From: Baylisascaris procyonis
Taxonomy: Eukaryota; Nematoda; Chromadorea; Rhabditida; Ascarididae
Direction of reading: 5' to 3'
Assembly: GCA_037389465.1 (NCBI GenBank)
Contig: JAZARR010000214.1
Span: forward strand, 3,844,001 to 3,908,000
DNA: 64,000 nt
The translations under genes and the position numbers were made by a program. The notes under the pieces were generated by a model. That model had not been told where the DNA came from. It did not search any database and was given only the letters and a program-made list of their open reading frames with translations. Positions 1 through 10,042 of the stretch are shown here, one piece after another; within the stretch, counting starts at the first letter, position 1, and every line of letters starts with the position of its first letter.

Positions 1-28
1 TACGCCACTCTTTGCGCTCCAGAACTAT

Positions 29-505
29 TGTTGGCTGTAAAAATAGGGCATTTTATTACCACAACTAAATGTAATGCTGGGTATGGCACCGAGGAGTCAA
101 CCCAAGATATCAACTTGTGATCTACGCTGCAATGATCAAATTCACTCATATAACCGATTCTTGGTAACTGTTCTTCACTAACGTCATTAATCGACTTATG
201 TGCGATTGTGCCACCCCAGCTAACACCTGAGGACTATATAAGTCGGGCTTCAGCCCTACTGTATGTCATTCGCCACTAGTCATTCGTCCCTCATCTTTGC
301 TCTTAGTTCTACTCGTATTTGGGGCCGCAGTGCTCCCCAATAACTACTTCTTCTATTCCTTTGTGGCGTCGCATATCACCAGCGACAGACGCTTATCGGT
401 TCTACCCTTTGCCCACCCCCAGTCTCCCTCAACGCTGCCACTATATTTTGCATACCATGATCCCCTATCGTTTCTGATTGCCCCAGAAAAGCGTCAGTGA
501 CAACA
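29..505 (+). mobile_element. Possible solo LTR of an LTR retrotransposon (low confidence)
   Basis: The segment starts TGTTGGCTG and ends GTGACAACA, giving the short TGTTG...CAACA inverted termini common in BEL/Pao and gypsy LTRs. Inside it a TATATAAG box at 235-242 is followed by CT-rich, promoter-proximal-looking sequence, and the length of about 480 bp suits an LTR. No second copy, primer-binding site, gag/pol frame or matching target-site duplication is visible, so at most this is a solitary or partial LTR. A 67-codon open frame at 297-500 inside it resembles no known protein. It lies downstream of the last RdRP exon seen, so it may sit in an RdRP intron. It could equally be unrelated promoter-like sequence. 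Confidence 0.3.
235..242 (+). promoter_or_regulatory. TATA-box-like motif TATATAAG
   Basis: A good match to a metazoan TATA box followed by CGGGCTTCAGCCC, a small palindromic GC-rich patch. It would serve the candidate LTR. No downstream gene is recognised on this strand, so its activity is unproven. Confidence 0.3.
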
Positions 506-1149
506 ACAAATTGAACCACCTGTATAAATGTTGTCGAAAAAGAATTGCAAATGAAAAACAACAAGTAAATATTCCTGTTCTTTTTCAGTGACGTTCCTAG
601 ACCGGCTGTTCATCTAGGATATATAGACTCACTATATTATCTATGACAGAACTTTACCACACTGGGTATACAAGACAACACTTAAAATCGTCGACGTGGA
701 AGTGCCATTTACAAACTTACGAGAAGCTTGCAAAACGTTTATTTTTGAGTAAATTTCATTGGTACGGCATGCTTATATGCGCTCACTAAGGCAAGCTTAC
801 GGAAGTAGAAGGATGGAAGAAAAGGGAGTAGAATAAGAAATAAACTTTCACCAGCGAATTGGCAAAGATAATTTGAATTTAAATGCTTAGTAGATTGCGC
901 TCTATTTCAGTCACCTCAGATTTTTTTAGAAGACAATCAGAATCATAAAGAATCGTGTATCATCTAAGGCGCACATTAATTCTGAACAACAGTTTCAAGG
1001 GAAAAATCAACAGCACAATATAATGCCTTAAACAACAAACGGCTGCACCTATTCACTCGCATCAAAACATCTTTCTTGAAGTTTCCCAACCCCTCCCCCT
1101 TCTCCTTCCTGAACACCAGATAAAATTTTATAATAATCCGAAAAGTGAC
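506..1149. other. No recognised gene; probable RdRP intron sequence
   Basis: AT-rich sequence between the candidate LTR and the last RdRP exon seen. I looked on the minus strand for the next RdRP exon, expected to encode the FSDG-type segment after GQCFTQ, and did not find it. A 46-codon plus-strand frame at about 643-783 and open minus-strand sequence at 976-1,149 show no family resemblance. It most likely belongs to a long intron. Confidence 0.5.
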
Positions 1150-1323
1150 TTGCGCTTGTGTGAAGCATTGCCCCATTCGTGACATCAACTTCGGCACATT
1201 TTTCGATGCAGTGAAATCGCCCATCCACCGTCGTATATCTTCTATTTCATAGATACGTTCTTTACCACTCATTTCATCTACTACCTTAGTTGCTGAGTAC
1301 ATATAACAGCCATGATCACGCAT
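1150..1323 (-). CDS. RdRP exon: MRDHGCYMYSA to GQCFTQAQ
   Basis: 58 codons, phase 0 at both ends. It begins after an acceptor reading gtttgcag and encodes MRDHGCYMYSA, then YEIEDIRRWMGDF and GQCFTQAQ, all hallmark stretches of metazoan cellular RdRPs just ahead of the catalytic core. The proposed donor is CAA|GTCACT. It is weak, but the reading beyond it (VTFRIIIK...) no longer resembles the family. No following exon was found to the left inside the window. Confidence 0.93.
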
Positions 1324-4300
1324 CTGCAAACTTTCCATTTAAATATTACTGATCAAATGAACATCCAATAAAATCAATCATGCATTTCGAATTTATATCG
1401 AAGTTTTCAAATCCTCATCTATATAGGAAATTTTTAGAATTACTTTCCGATTCGAGAGATATAGTTTACCGAAATAAATATCTAAAACGATAAATGCTGT
1501 GTATACTGAGGGATTATCGATAAGTAATATCTAATTAGAACAAACTACCTAATTAGAATAGAACAAACAATGAGAGCCATACGCCATTTGCATATCATTC
1601 ATACGAAATATCCCAACAGAGCTATTATTGTATGTTTGCGTTACAAGCAGAAACAATCTAACGCCAACAAAAAAAGTATTTATGAAAATGCGGCAAGTAG
1701 AGAAAAAAAAAACCTATAAATCCTGTGAATTCTAACCTGTGAATTCGACCATGCTAGAAACTTATAATGTCTCGACGCTATATGAATACCCTCGCTTAGT
1801 GTTTTATAGACGAGGTGTTGTATTATTAGCGATTGTTCTGCAAAGAAAGCACTTTAAACGTCTATCATATTGCGCAAATTATAGTCATCACCTTCTACGA
1901 AACAATATTGTCAAAAACAGTACTATAAGCTTATCTTACTGTTAGAAAAACATAGCTACAATTTGCAAATTCAGTAAGTAGCTCATAAAACAGACCTCCA
2001 TCATATTTTCGTGGTTTTTTTATTTTTAAATTTTTTAAACGCAAAGATATACTTTCAAGGATCTACAAAAATAAGGGATTTAAAATAATTTCAAGAGAAG
2101 GTTAGCTATGTGAAGGAATAGGAAAAACTGATGGTATAATGAATGATGTGCAAAAGACTCATAGGGTGGCTAATTAACACAGTGGTGCAAATTCACAAAA
2201 TCATCGCTTATTTACAAAAGAACGGTTCCCTTAAGGGTACTTTAATTCAGGACCGATAAAACATCCCATTAAACTTTCGGTATGGGAAAAATCTCCAAAT
2301 TTTTTACTCAAAACAATTGCATTGCGAATGCTGTAAAACACTTGTTGAGTCTTATACCCGAGGACCTTGTAAACATTTCTTGCATGCGAACATGTAAGCC
2401 CTCACGAGACAAGCATTGCCGCAAATGGCGCTCTACTATTTGGAAGAGATAAAAGCTCATTTACAAGCGAAGAAGTTGCAAAGAAGCTCTTTTTCCTTTG
2501 TGAAGCATCTTTCATAAAAAGTGGAATGCGACAGACCCATCGGATGGCCTGGAAGCTATACCATCCAATTTGCTGATATTGGTATAGGTACATAAGGAAG
2601 AAAGCCTCGTGGAGGGGCGCCGCCGCTAGGACGGGGATTCTTAAATAGAAGAAGTCCCGAGACGACCCTTCCGAGGACGGAGAAGGGAAACGTCTGGTTT
2701 TATTGTGAAACCGTTTCCACACTACTGTGCTGTGTCGTTTTTACACGAAGCTGCAATATAAGCAATTTTTAAAAAGTTGCTGTCGTGGTGCATCATTCAC
2801 AACTCGTTTGATACAGAAGTTGCGATTGAATCGAGAAGGTTTCCTTGCCTCAGACACGCTATGGGATTTGGAAACTGGTTGCCAATTAGAACAGTTCGTT
2901 TAAGAAATGATGCAAGAAGTGCTTATCGTAATGTTGCACTGTTTTTCGAATAGGATACACTGAAGCGGTGCAGAATTCACGAAAGCAATACCGGCTCTTT
3001 TAATATTCCTCACACAGTTGACAAAACCCACGGGATCCCCACAGGCGGACTGTGTTCTGGAATATCCTGAGCAAAGGGAGAGGATTTTTTTCGGTGGAGA
3101 TCCCCGCGTCCAAATTTAAGAGTTATGTTTACGCGGCAGTCTTTGTGAGGGGGATCTCCTCTGGTTATGGTAGATTAAATGTTTTCCAAAGGAAGGATAA
3201 CGTTCAAAATTGGATTTGTGTTCTGATGACCCCAGTTCGAAGTGGAGGAAGGGGAGGTGGCGTAAGGGACAAACAAGCGGCACACATTCGCCAAGTCAAG
3301 AAAGACAAGACCTGCAATTAATAAGAGATTATTTTTGCAACTGATATTTCAACTTTTTTCGCGAAAGTGTCAACTTCCGTTAACATCCTGCCCAATTTAG
3401 AATCCAATTTAGAAAGCACAGAGCATTTAAAAAAAGTTTGCCGATTTTAAAAACCCATCTGCAAGTTTCAAGAAGCAAAGAACTTTCAAATCAAGTATTA
3501 AACCTTGAATAGCTCGACCACGAGTGAAATCTTTTACGACGAGTCTTTGTCCATTATCATCTCGAAATACACACCTCAGCGCGTATTCTTCGCCAAAGTG
3601 ACGTACAACACGATTTGTCATCATCACTTCTGGAGGCATTAATAACAAACGCAACGGTGTTGCCATCACCTCAAATATTTCACATGAATAATTGCAGCCA
3701 ATATTATATTGCCTAGCCTTTAATGGTCACTAATTTCATCTCTATTTTCCATTAAATTTCACCCAACCAAGGTAACCCAAAGTAAAATTCTTCATGCTCT
3801 AAACGCTACTGGTGATTCATATAAAACTCAAGCACCGCATCGTATGAATCTGGTAGATCCTAGCCGATAAAGTTAACTATGATTCCTAGAAACGATTCGT
3901 TAGAAAGAAAATAACCGCTATGAATGACCAAATCATTCACAACCCTTGTTGGAAATGCTTCATATAGCCGAAATACGGAGGCTTCATTAGGCAATATAGA
4001 CGCGAACCTTTCTTATGAGGACACAATTGGGAGGCAGATCGCTGAAGGGACCGACTTCCTCATCATTTATGAGACGTCTCAACGCGTTTACTTTTTGTGC
4101 ATAAGTATACTCGAAGAAAGTAAACAACGAAATGCGTCTTCGTTCGTCGATTGCAGCCAATGCACCGTCCAATGATTCCTCACAAGCCAATAGACATTCC
4201 TTTAAAGCAGATGACTCCATTTGCCCTCTTATAGCAGAAAATTCCATGCTAGCAAAGGGAAATTCAAGTTCATTAGCGACTATTCGTGCTGAACAACAAT

Positions 4301-7300
4301 TAATCTGGACTGCGTTTTCGATGAAAAGTAAAGGCAAACAAAGACACGAAAGAGAAAACAAAATGCTTTAAAGATAACAACTAACTGCGTTATGTTGAAA
4401 CGATTTAACGGGCGGATACCTGCCTAGGGTTACACTTTTAATACAAAAGAAGATTGAGTCTCAGAGATTGTTTAAAACGAATAATGTTTTGGCAATGACA
4501 ATTCAATCGCTACTGAAAAAATGACAATGGTAGGCGAATTTTGGTTAGTATAGTAAACATCAAATGCAACAACGAATTATGAGATGAAAACCTTTGAGGC
4601 GAAAATAAGTCGTCGAAAGAAGAGACTTTGATGCGATGAGTGGTCATGATCGAAGAGCTGATCAGTGACTATACTGCCTCGGCCTATAAGTGCCTCCATC
4701 GCATAGTTCAGTCTGAAAGAAATGCAATTTGCCTTTCAACGCGCGAGACTTGTCATGGTGCGCTTATGTTAAACGACACTAGCCAAACGAATTCTCTCTG
4801 CATAGAACCATCAATGTGCCTGATAAAAGTCCATCAGAAAATCTGTGAACAATCTGGGGTATATGTCGAAATATGTGCCTGATGAAGCATAACATGGACT
4901 CCCATAGAAGAAGGTTATGACAGTAGAAGGGTTGAAATCAACGGCAAATCCCTTTATTCGCCTGATTTCGTTGGATAAATTGTTTTTGCCAGTAATTTAA
5001 AGACGCGACGTTGCAACTATTTTGCATAAAGACTTTCTGACCATTTTGAACAAAGTTAGTGCTGCGTTATAAAATTCATAAGATTATAAAAAAGAGAGTT
5101 ATCCAGTCATAATTGATTACTATTACTAATGATCCAGGCATTTGATTTCAGGAATACAAAACAATGGAAGAGAAGAAGCACGTTAGCCGAAACAGTATGG
5201 TGTATTAAATAATAAGCGCACCTCTACCGCTTTTGGAAAAGAATTTAACACACGGAATCAATAAGACAAGCAAATTCGAAAGAAAGAGATTTAAAAAATT
5301 ACCTAAAGGAAGGTAGCTGAGGGACGTTCTCGATGGGCGGTTCCCTTCTAGGCACTCTCATCACCGCCGCAAATGAGATTTGACATTTCGCTCTCCGCTT
5401 CCATCGTGCTATGATTTCGAAAACCATCCATGTTGGTGCCTTCAATAAAAACGATGCTGGCAAACATAACAGCACAATCCTTACAGTAATTTTCATGTAA
5501 TGACAGTATTACTTATCCCACTGACGTATAAGTCGAACCAAGAAACCGTGGCAAAACTATTGTGACCCAATGCCCTCAAATCTCATAACATCTGTCAACT
5601 CATTGCCAAAACCGGATAAATAGAGAACACTATGACAATCTGCTTAAGCAGTATCGTCTAAATAAGAAAATTTGCTTATTTTGCAAATATCAGCATAATT
5701 AAAACAGTGAAGGATATTCAAGATGTCGCCTATAACCTATCGAAATATTCGAACCGAACGAACAATTTTTTAATAATAAATCAGATCGTAATAATGTAAA
5801 GGAAATACCATTTTAACAAATCGAGGACGTCGTGCCCATTCGACAATTTCATTTGGAAACATTTGCTCTGGTTGTACACTCTCTTTTGGGATTGAGAATG
5901 CAAGCCATGGAGAACCAGCTAAAGATTCCTATAAGAAAAAAAAGTTACCATAGAAAGGATTCACTTTCGATCGGCTGGGTGTGTGCAATGCGTAAATCAA
6001 AATGTTACAGCAAGTTTTGTTCCACCTGGAAATTTGCATATGGCTCCTTTTCATTTTTCCACATTGCACGCAATTTCACTTGCACTACGGACCTTCTCTG
6101 GTATTTCTCCTTCCTTTTCCAGCTACGTCGACCTTTCAGTATAAATTTTTTACCTGCATGAAGAGTCTATTATCTTTTATTGGTGTAGGCTGGAAAAAAT
6201 TGTACTAAAAGTAACTGTTCGCGCATTCTATATAAACGAACACTAGTTCTTTCGATGGATTAGAATTTGGGAAATGGTTCAGAATGTGTCCACTTATGTG
6301 ATTCACTCACCAAGCGAAACCACTGCTTATGGGGACTCATTCCAGGAGAAGATTACCGGTGTAAATCGGCCAGCTAAATCGCAATCACAGTGAATTACTC
6401 TGACCGGTAACGACGAAAGTGAAAGGACCTAATGGATACGCCAAATAAAACAGTTGCTCGTTGTCGTTGTCTCGTTTCCAAACAGATCACTCATCGTCAT
6501 GCATCATCATCGAAAGTGATTGGTAAAGGAAATGAGACAAACCTGTGAACAACCAGAGAAATAATTATTGCCTGGCCAGCTAACGACACGTATCCAATCT
6601 CGACATTGTTCCATATTCAGAACTCGACGACCACATGCCATTTGCCGAGGGATCGCTTGCCATAGCTGAACGATACCCAAAACTAGTTGCGTGAACATCA
6701 CAATTGGGCAATCGAGCGGATGACTCCTATAGGGCATGCGAACACGAAAGGAGACCTTTTAACCATTGCCGAATCGTTCAGGAAATCGAAATCTGAGCAG
6801 GAAGCGTAAGAAAGGGGAAGCAAAACCTACACTAAATGCAGCCGGAAATTAGAAACAAAAAGAAAAACAGGACAAAAGTTGCGAATATGCGTACTGAACA
6901 ATTCAATATACGAATATGTCCAACTTTTAAAGTTAGGCTGTCTTTGTAAAGTGCTTTTGGCACATTTTTACGGTCGACTTCAACGAGTTTGCCAGTCGAT
7001 TGCCAATCAGAAATGAAAGCAACTGTCAGTCAGGTTGACAGTCGATCAGATTCACCAAGCATAAGCTAAGCCAAATTTCGATATTCAGTTCTTAAATGTG
7101 CCTCTATTAATCATCCTGTCTCTTGAAACTATCATAAAATAAGTAATCCAATTTCGTTCCGTAACGAATGTCGAGTGAAGCCCATAAGCGAATTCCTATC
7201 ATAGCGTTTACAGAAACAATGAGACGCTCATGGAAAAACATTCCAGGTATTATTCAATTACTTTTGAACATTCTGTAATCGCTTTATTTAAATAGCTGAA

Positions 7301-8120
7301 TTCCAGAAAAGAATGACAGGTAATGCACCTTTCAAGTCTAAGTTTCCAATTGTTGAGAAACATTTTTGCGAAAATTTTTGATAATTTGAATGATGACACA
7401 GCAAACTCTGCCCATAGTTTGTTTTTCATATGCAAAAATCAACTCAGTTAACTCAATCGAACAATGTAAAATTTATTCAGATATGATGGAATTGTTCTTT
7501 CATAGGGATTGCATTTCAACGAAACGTAGGTAATTTGATTTCTCTCAAAACATAATTGCACATCTTTTGAAATTTCACTTTTCTTTATAACTAAAAATAA
7601 GAAGTCATGCTAAAGAAATATAAGAAAAATGAAGAAAAAGATCAATTGCCATTATGAAATTCAATCTATACTTCTTCAGCTGCTCAATTTTTAATGAAAA
7701 GATAACTGGAAACCTCTGATCCGAACTTGAAACAATGCTGCTCTTGGCTTCAATCCCCTTCAAACTAAGAGATATTTTAGCAGCACAAATTACACAACTC
7801 GATGAAACATTTTTGTGTACATCCGGCTCCATGAGAAAAAAAAGAACAACTGATAGCCATATGCCGAATATGCCATATATAACGAGTAACATTCACCTGA
7901 GGTGGATATTTGAGATGAATAAAGATGTGATTATCTCTATCAATGTGGTCGGAGCCGCAATCGACGACTACAGAATGAAACGAAGAATATGACAGCACAA
8001 GTTTATAGCCGGTGAACAATAAACCATCGTTCGATCTTTGTGGATTTTCAACTGCGAAGAATAGTGACATAAGTCGTCTATCATGCTCGAATGTTGCATA
8101 AGACAACAGCTTATGTCCAC
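1150..8120 (-). CDS. Cellular RNA-dependent RNA polymerase (EGO-1/RRF/RDR family), partial, 11 exons
   Basis: Cellular RdRPs copy single-stranded RNA in small-RNA silencing; nematode members make secondary siRNAs. Eleven exons joined here (8120-7897, 7826-7714, 6726-6543, 5928-5809, 5439-5303, 4961-4851, 4712-4592, 4304-4008, 3669-3504, 1837-1737, 1323-1150) give about 582 codons with consistent phase at every junction. Family landmarks in order are HLKYPPQ, NYAMEALIGRG...VTDQL, LPPNCVLIRK, MATPLRLLLMPPEVMMTNRV, FTRGRAIQ, FLAWSNSQ joined to MRDHGCYMYSA, and YEIEDIRRWMGDF...GQCFTQAQ. Introns of 70-1,666 bp lie between; those at 1324-1736, 3670-4007, 4962-5302 and 5440-5808 hold nothing recognised. 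The catalytic DxDGD region is not in the window and must lie to the left. The 5' exons are also missing. The frame is intact in what is visible, so nothing suggests a pseudogene. The middle and C-terminal exons are near certain; the two at 7826-7714 and 6726-6543 are less so. Confidence 0.9.
1737..1837 (-). CDS. RdRP exon: EQSLIIQ to FLAWSNSQ
   Basis: 101 bp. The acceptor is ctttctttgcag and the donor CACAG|GTTAGA. The codon split with the previous exon (G + AA = Glu) reads RGRAIQ-E-QSLIIQHL and continues to EGIHIASRHYKFLAWSNSQ, which joins directly to MRDHGCYMY in the next exon. That composite is the conserved block found in nematode and other eukaryotic RdRPs. The direct repeat CCTGTGAATTC at the donor creates a second, overlapping splice-like site just downstream. 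Confidence 0.95.
1838..3503 (-). other. Large RdRP intron with coding-like islands
   Basis: 1,666-bp intron between the RGRAIQ and EQSLIIQ exons, much longer than its neighbours. It contains locally GC-richer islands: about 2402-2722, where both strands have long open stretches (plus strand SFTSEEVAKKLFFLCEAS, interrupted by stops downstream), about 2775-2895 (plus strand FTTRLIQKLRLNREGF...), and 3052-3321 (89-codon plus-strand frame). None matches a family I recognise. Together they suggest decayed mobile-element DNA or an old nested insertion. No terminal inverted repeats or target duplications were found. Confidence 0.5.
3504..3669 (-). CDS. RdRP exon: VMATPLRLLLMPPEVMMTNR to FTRGRAIQ
   Basis: 55 codons plus one base. 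It encodes MATPLRLLLMPPEVMMTNRV, then VRHFGEEYALRCVFRDDNGQR and FTRGRAIQ. The P-x-R-x-x-x-x-PPE...NR(V/L) block followed by a (V/C)FRDD segment is a defining signature of eukaryotic cellular RdRPs. The first codon is GTG following an acceptor reading atatttgag. The donor is CAAG|GTTTAA, leaving phase 1, which the exon at 1837 completes. Confidence 0.95.
4008..4304 (-). CDS. RdRP exon: linker region ending LPPNCVLIRK
   Basis: 99 codons, phase 0 at both ends. It contains ESLDGALAAIDERRRISLF and ends LPPNCVLIRK, which leads into VMATPLRLLL of the next exon; a 'P-x-CV-(L/M)-(V/I)R+' segment just ahead of the TP-x-R block is usual in the family. The start is chosen as the only CAG in the right phase after the previous exon (tccag|ATTAAT). 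Alternative acceptors nearby (ttgttcag, acgcag) would be out of phase with the upstream exon. The upstream open frame looks like a signal peptide (MFSLSCLCLPLLF) but is probably intron read-through. Confidence 0.88.
4592..4712 (-). CDS. RdRP exon: LNYAMEALIGRGSIVTDQL
   Basis: 121 bp, one base completing a split codon and then 40 codons. The acceptor is catttctttcag. It encodes NYAMEALIGRGSIVTDQLF, matching the family's 'YA-x-x-x-LLSRG-x-x-V-(T/V)-DQL' block, then a Ser/His-rich linker to FASK. The donor is CAAAG|GTTTTC. Phase agrees with both neighbours. Confidence 0.88.
4851..4961 (-). CDS. RdRP exon: RRIKGFAVDFNPSTV
   Basis: 111 bp. It starts after gaaatcag with one base that completes the Arg codon left by the exon at 5439 (AG + G), giving LPSFRRIKGFAVDFNPSTV. 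It ends at CCCAGATT|GTTCAC, where TT + A completes Leu, giving YPRL-LNYAMEALIG with the next exon. The donor was chosen because it is the GT site whose phase fits; a frame read-through stops 16 codons later. Confidence 0.82.
5303..5439 (-). CDS. RdRP exon: APTWMVFEIIARWKRR
   Basis: 137 bp, 45 codons plus two bases. The acceptor is tttttattgaag and the donor TTTAG|GTAATT, the best canonical donor in the gene. It encodes APTWMVFEIIARWKRR...VPRREPPIENVPQLPSF. There is no hallmark motif of its own; it is assigned from phase and from reading straight into RRIKGFAVDFNPS. Confidence 0.75.
5809..5928 (-). CDS. Probable RdRP exon: SPWLAFSIPK to RPRFVKM
   Basis: 40 codons, phase 0 at both ends, between acceptor ttcttatag and donor AAAATG|GTATTT. 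It encodes ESLAGSPWLAFSIPK and FPNEIVEWARRPRFVKM. The composition looks coding and phase fits the next exon, but this N-terminal part of the family is poorly conserved. The overlapping 109-codon plus-strand open frame at 5832-6161 is taken as a shadow. Confidence 0.68.
5929..6542 (-). other. RdRP intron, nothing else recognised
   Basis: 614-bp stretch between two assigned exons. Two overlapping plus-strand open frames (about 5832-6208) are rich in F, L, C and S, as AT-rich intron sequence often is, and have no recognisable domain. Confidence 0.5.
6543..6726 (-). CDS. Possible RdRP exon (N-terminal region)
   Basis: 184 bp, one base plus 61 codons, between acceptor ccctatag and donor TCACAG|GTTTGT. 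It encodes SHPLDCPIVMFTQLVLG and later DWIRVVSWPGNNYFSGCSQ. Phase agrees with the exon at 7826-7714 upstream and the exon at 5928 downstream. A second frame starting ESSARLPNCDV is open for 48 codons from the same acceptor but meets TAG before the donor. Assignment rests on phase and splice sites only. Confidence 0.48.
6727..7713 (-). other. RdRP intron; may hide a small exon near 7,250-7,435
   Basis: 987-bp stretch. A minus-strand open frame at 7250-7435 contains an acceptor-like tatgggcag and a donor-like GAAAG|GTGCAT, but the enclosed segment meets a stop when read in the phase needed to follow the preceding exon. It was therefore left out of the gene model. Confidence 0.4.
7714..7826 (-). 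CDS. Possible RdRP exon: PDVHKNVSSSCVICAAK
   Basis: 113 bp, 37 codons plus two bases, following the HLKYPPQ exon after a 70-bp intron. It has a pyrimidine-rich acceptor tract ending catggag and the donor CAGAG|GTTTCC. Phase fits the HLKYPPQ exon. There is no family motif, so it could be intronic. Confidence 0.45.
7897..8120 (-). CDS. RdRP exon: N-terminal domain ending HLKYPPQ
   Basis: 224 bp, two bases plus 74 codons, between acceptor gaaaatttcag and donor CCTCAG|GTGAAT. It encodes DRRLMSLFFAVENPQ, then YKLVLSYSSFHSVVVD, and ends NHIFIHLKYPPQ. A hydrophobic strand followed by a 'L-(K/R)-(Y/H)-PP' turn is typical of the N-terminal region of cellular RdRPs. It needs a preceding exon ending in phase 1, which I did not find. 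Confidence 0.75.
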
Positions 8121-9719
8121 CTGAAATTTTCAATCACAAAGCAGTCTCATTAAAAATAAAAGATACAATGGCTCACCAAATAACGGATTTTAGAGAGTGC
8201 CAATAAACAATTAAATATGCAAATCAGCATATTCTTCGCTTAATCAGTCGAAAGGCTCATAAAAATGTTTCATAGAACATTTTGTAACATTCTTACCACA
8301 ACCTTATCATGAGTGATAGCTTATCAAAAACTATACGAAAATTTTCCTGCAACTTCTAAGCTAAAAGCACCAGATAGATGCATACATATACATACGCAGA
8401 CTCGACCTCGATATGATACACTTCGTATTTGCAAATATGTAATGCATACATAAACAAATTGTTATATAGGCCAAGATGTTTAACCATGTGCAGCAAACAT
8501 TTTCAAGTTTTTTAACAATTATTCATAGTGTGGCCTGAAGTAAACTTTCGACGATGAAGTAAAGTGGCCAAGTTATGTGCCAAATACATCCGACATTCAT
8601 GGTATAATAAATAGCAGTATTCATAAGAAAATTTGAAGGTTTATTCCAAAGGTGAGATGCATCTAAACTAACTGCCTTCAAACAAATTTTTTAGGGGCTG
8701 AAGATTACGCTGCACAATGGATAATTGAAACGATTCATAAATTTAACGGTCACAAAACTATACAACGCTATATGCTAATGTAGTAAGGTATAGTAATGAA
8801 CAAATTTTAACTATGCGCATTTTACAACACAATAAAAACCGAAGGGATTAAAATGATAGCAGACATGGCGATAGACAAAAAGTCGCAGACAAAACGAATG
8901 GGAAAGCGGCAAAAGTAACGATTAGAAAGTTTGAACAGCGCTAGATGATTGAGGATTGACTAAGAAAATGATTCCACACAAAGAAAAACTACGATTATAT
9001 TCCTTAAAAAGAATCTCTTTATACAGTATATATATATGGAAAACAATCCGATTTCTGAGCCGAAATGGTTTAAAAAAAGGTATCATTACTAAATCGTACG
9101 TTTAATGAATCAAAAACAATCGATCATTAAATTTTAAGGGAGGAGGATAAAGTCAATGGGTTCTAATAAATGACGTTGAAACCAATAAATTTTGATAAAT
9201 AAATAATGTTAAGGCCAATAAGCACATCGTAATGTTTCACTGCAAATGATTGTGATTTTTGTGTTATAAAAGAGATGCGTCTTTCATTAGTAGAACATTT
9301 CAAAGATTGCGGCCTTATCTAGAATTGAATCCACAATATCTATTCCATAAGAACTTTTTGTTTAATGATTGTTGCTAAGTGGACTCCTATTCCTTATTTT
9401 GCGCATAAGCACAATTTTCTTTCTTTGCAAACGTGACCTATTCATTTAACGATGGTAGATTGATCGTGGAGATATAGCACAAACAAACACCAATGTATAA
9501 CAAAATCCAAGGAAATTAAAGCTAAGCATGAACACAGTCAGAGGAGGGGAGAGGGAAGGGTAAAGTGACAAGCATGGCCAGAATCGCTAAATTCCTCCAA
9601 TCTTAAAAATGTGGAGATATAAATAACCAAATGTGCAGTTAGTCGGATTAAAAAAATGAAGATAACCAGGTAAAACGAGAAAATGTAGTTAGAATAGTAT
9701 AAAAACAGTGTCTTCAGCT
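8121..9719. other. Gene-poor AT-rich spacer between RdRP and the satellite
   Basis: No confident gene. It should hold the RdRP 5' exons and promoter if the gene is compact. The minus strand has only short open stretches (for example about 8,820-8,960, hydrophobic) with no family match. A TATATATATATG run lies near 9,027-9,038 and a purine-rich GGAGGGGAGAGGGAAGGG tract near 9,542-9,559. No repeats related to the 33-bp monomer were seen before 9,720. Confidence 0.5.
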
Positions 9720-10042
9720 GTCATCTATCCTTAGAAGTTACTGCCTCCAATGGTCATCTATCCTTAGAAGTTACCACCTCCTATGGTCATCCATCCTTAG
9801 AAGTTACCACCTCCTATGGTCATCCATTCTTAGAAGTTACTGCATCCAATGATCATCCATTCTTAGAAGTTACTGCCTCCAATGGTCATCCATCCTTAGA
9901 AGTTACTGCCTCCAATGGTCATCTATCCCTAGAAGTTACTGCATACAATGGTCATCCATTCTTAGAAATTACTGCATCCAATGATCATCCATTCTTAGAA
10001 GTTACTGCCTCCAATGGTCATCCATCCTTAGAAGTTACTGCC

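Noticed and set aside
297..500. 67-codon plus-strand frame inside the candidate LTR
   Set aside because: Short, no recognisable domain, and located in probable LTR promoter or R/U5 sequence.
24..510. Target-site duplication for the candidate LTR
   Set aside because: The bases before TGTTGG (ACTAT) do not match those after either possible CAACA end (ACAAA or AATTG).
3987..4361. Small secreted protein with signal peptide MFSLSCLCLPLLF
   Set aside because: The C-terminal 99 codons fit the RdRP chain in phase and in motif (LPPNCVLIRK). The hydrophobic start is best read as intron sequence upstream of the acceptor.
3924..4371. Plus-strand open frames of 83 and 79 codons
   Set aside because: They are antisense shadows of the RdRP exon at 4304-4008. 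The same applies to the frames at 1739-1945 and 7735-7992 opposite other exons.
5832..6208. Two overlapping plus-strand genes (109 and 68 codons)
   Set aside because: They overlap an assigned minus-strand RdRP exon, have biased F/L/C/S composition and show no domain.
7250..7435. Additional RdRP exon between the two N-terminal exons
   Set aside because: Splice-like ends exist, but the segment has a stop in the phase required after the exon ending at 7,714, and neighbouring exons join in phase without it.
1150..8120. Endogenous RNA-virus polymerase
   Set aside because: The motifs (TP-x-R...PPE...NRV, FLAWSNSQ, WMGDF, GQCFTQ) are those of the cellular two-barrel RdRP family used in RNA silencing, and the gene is intron-rich; nothing viral is present.
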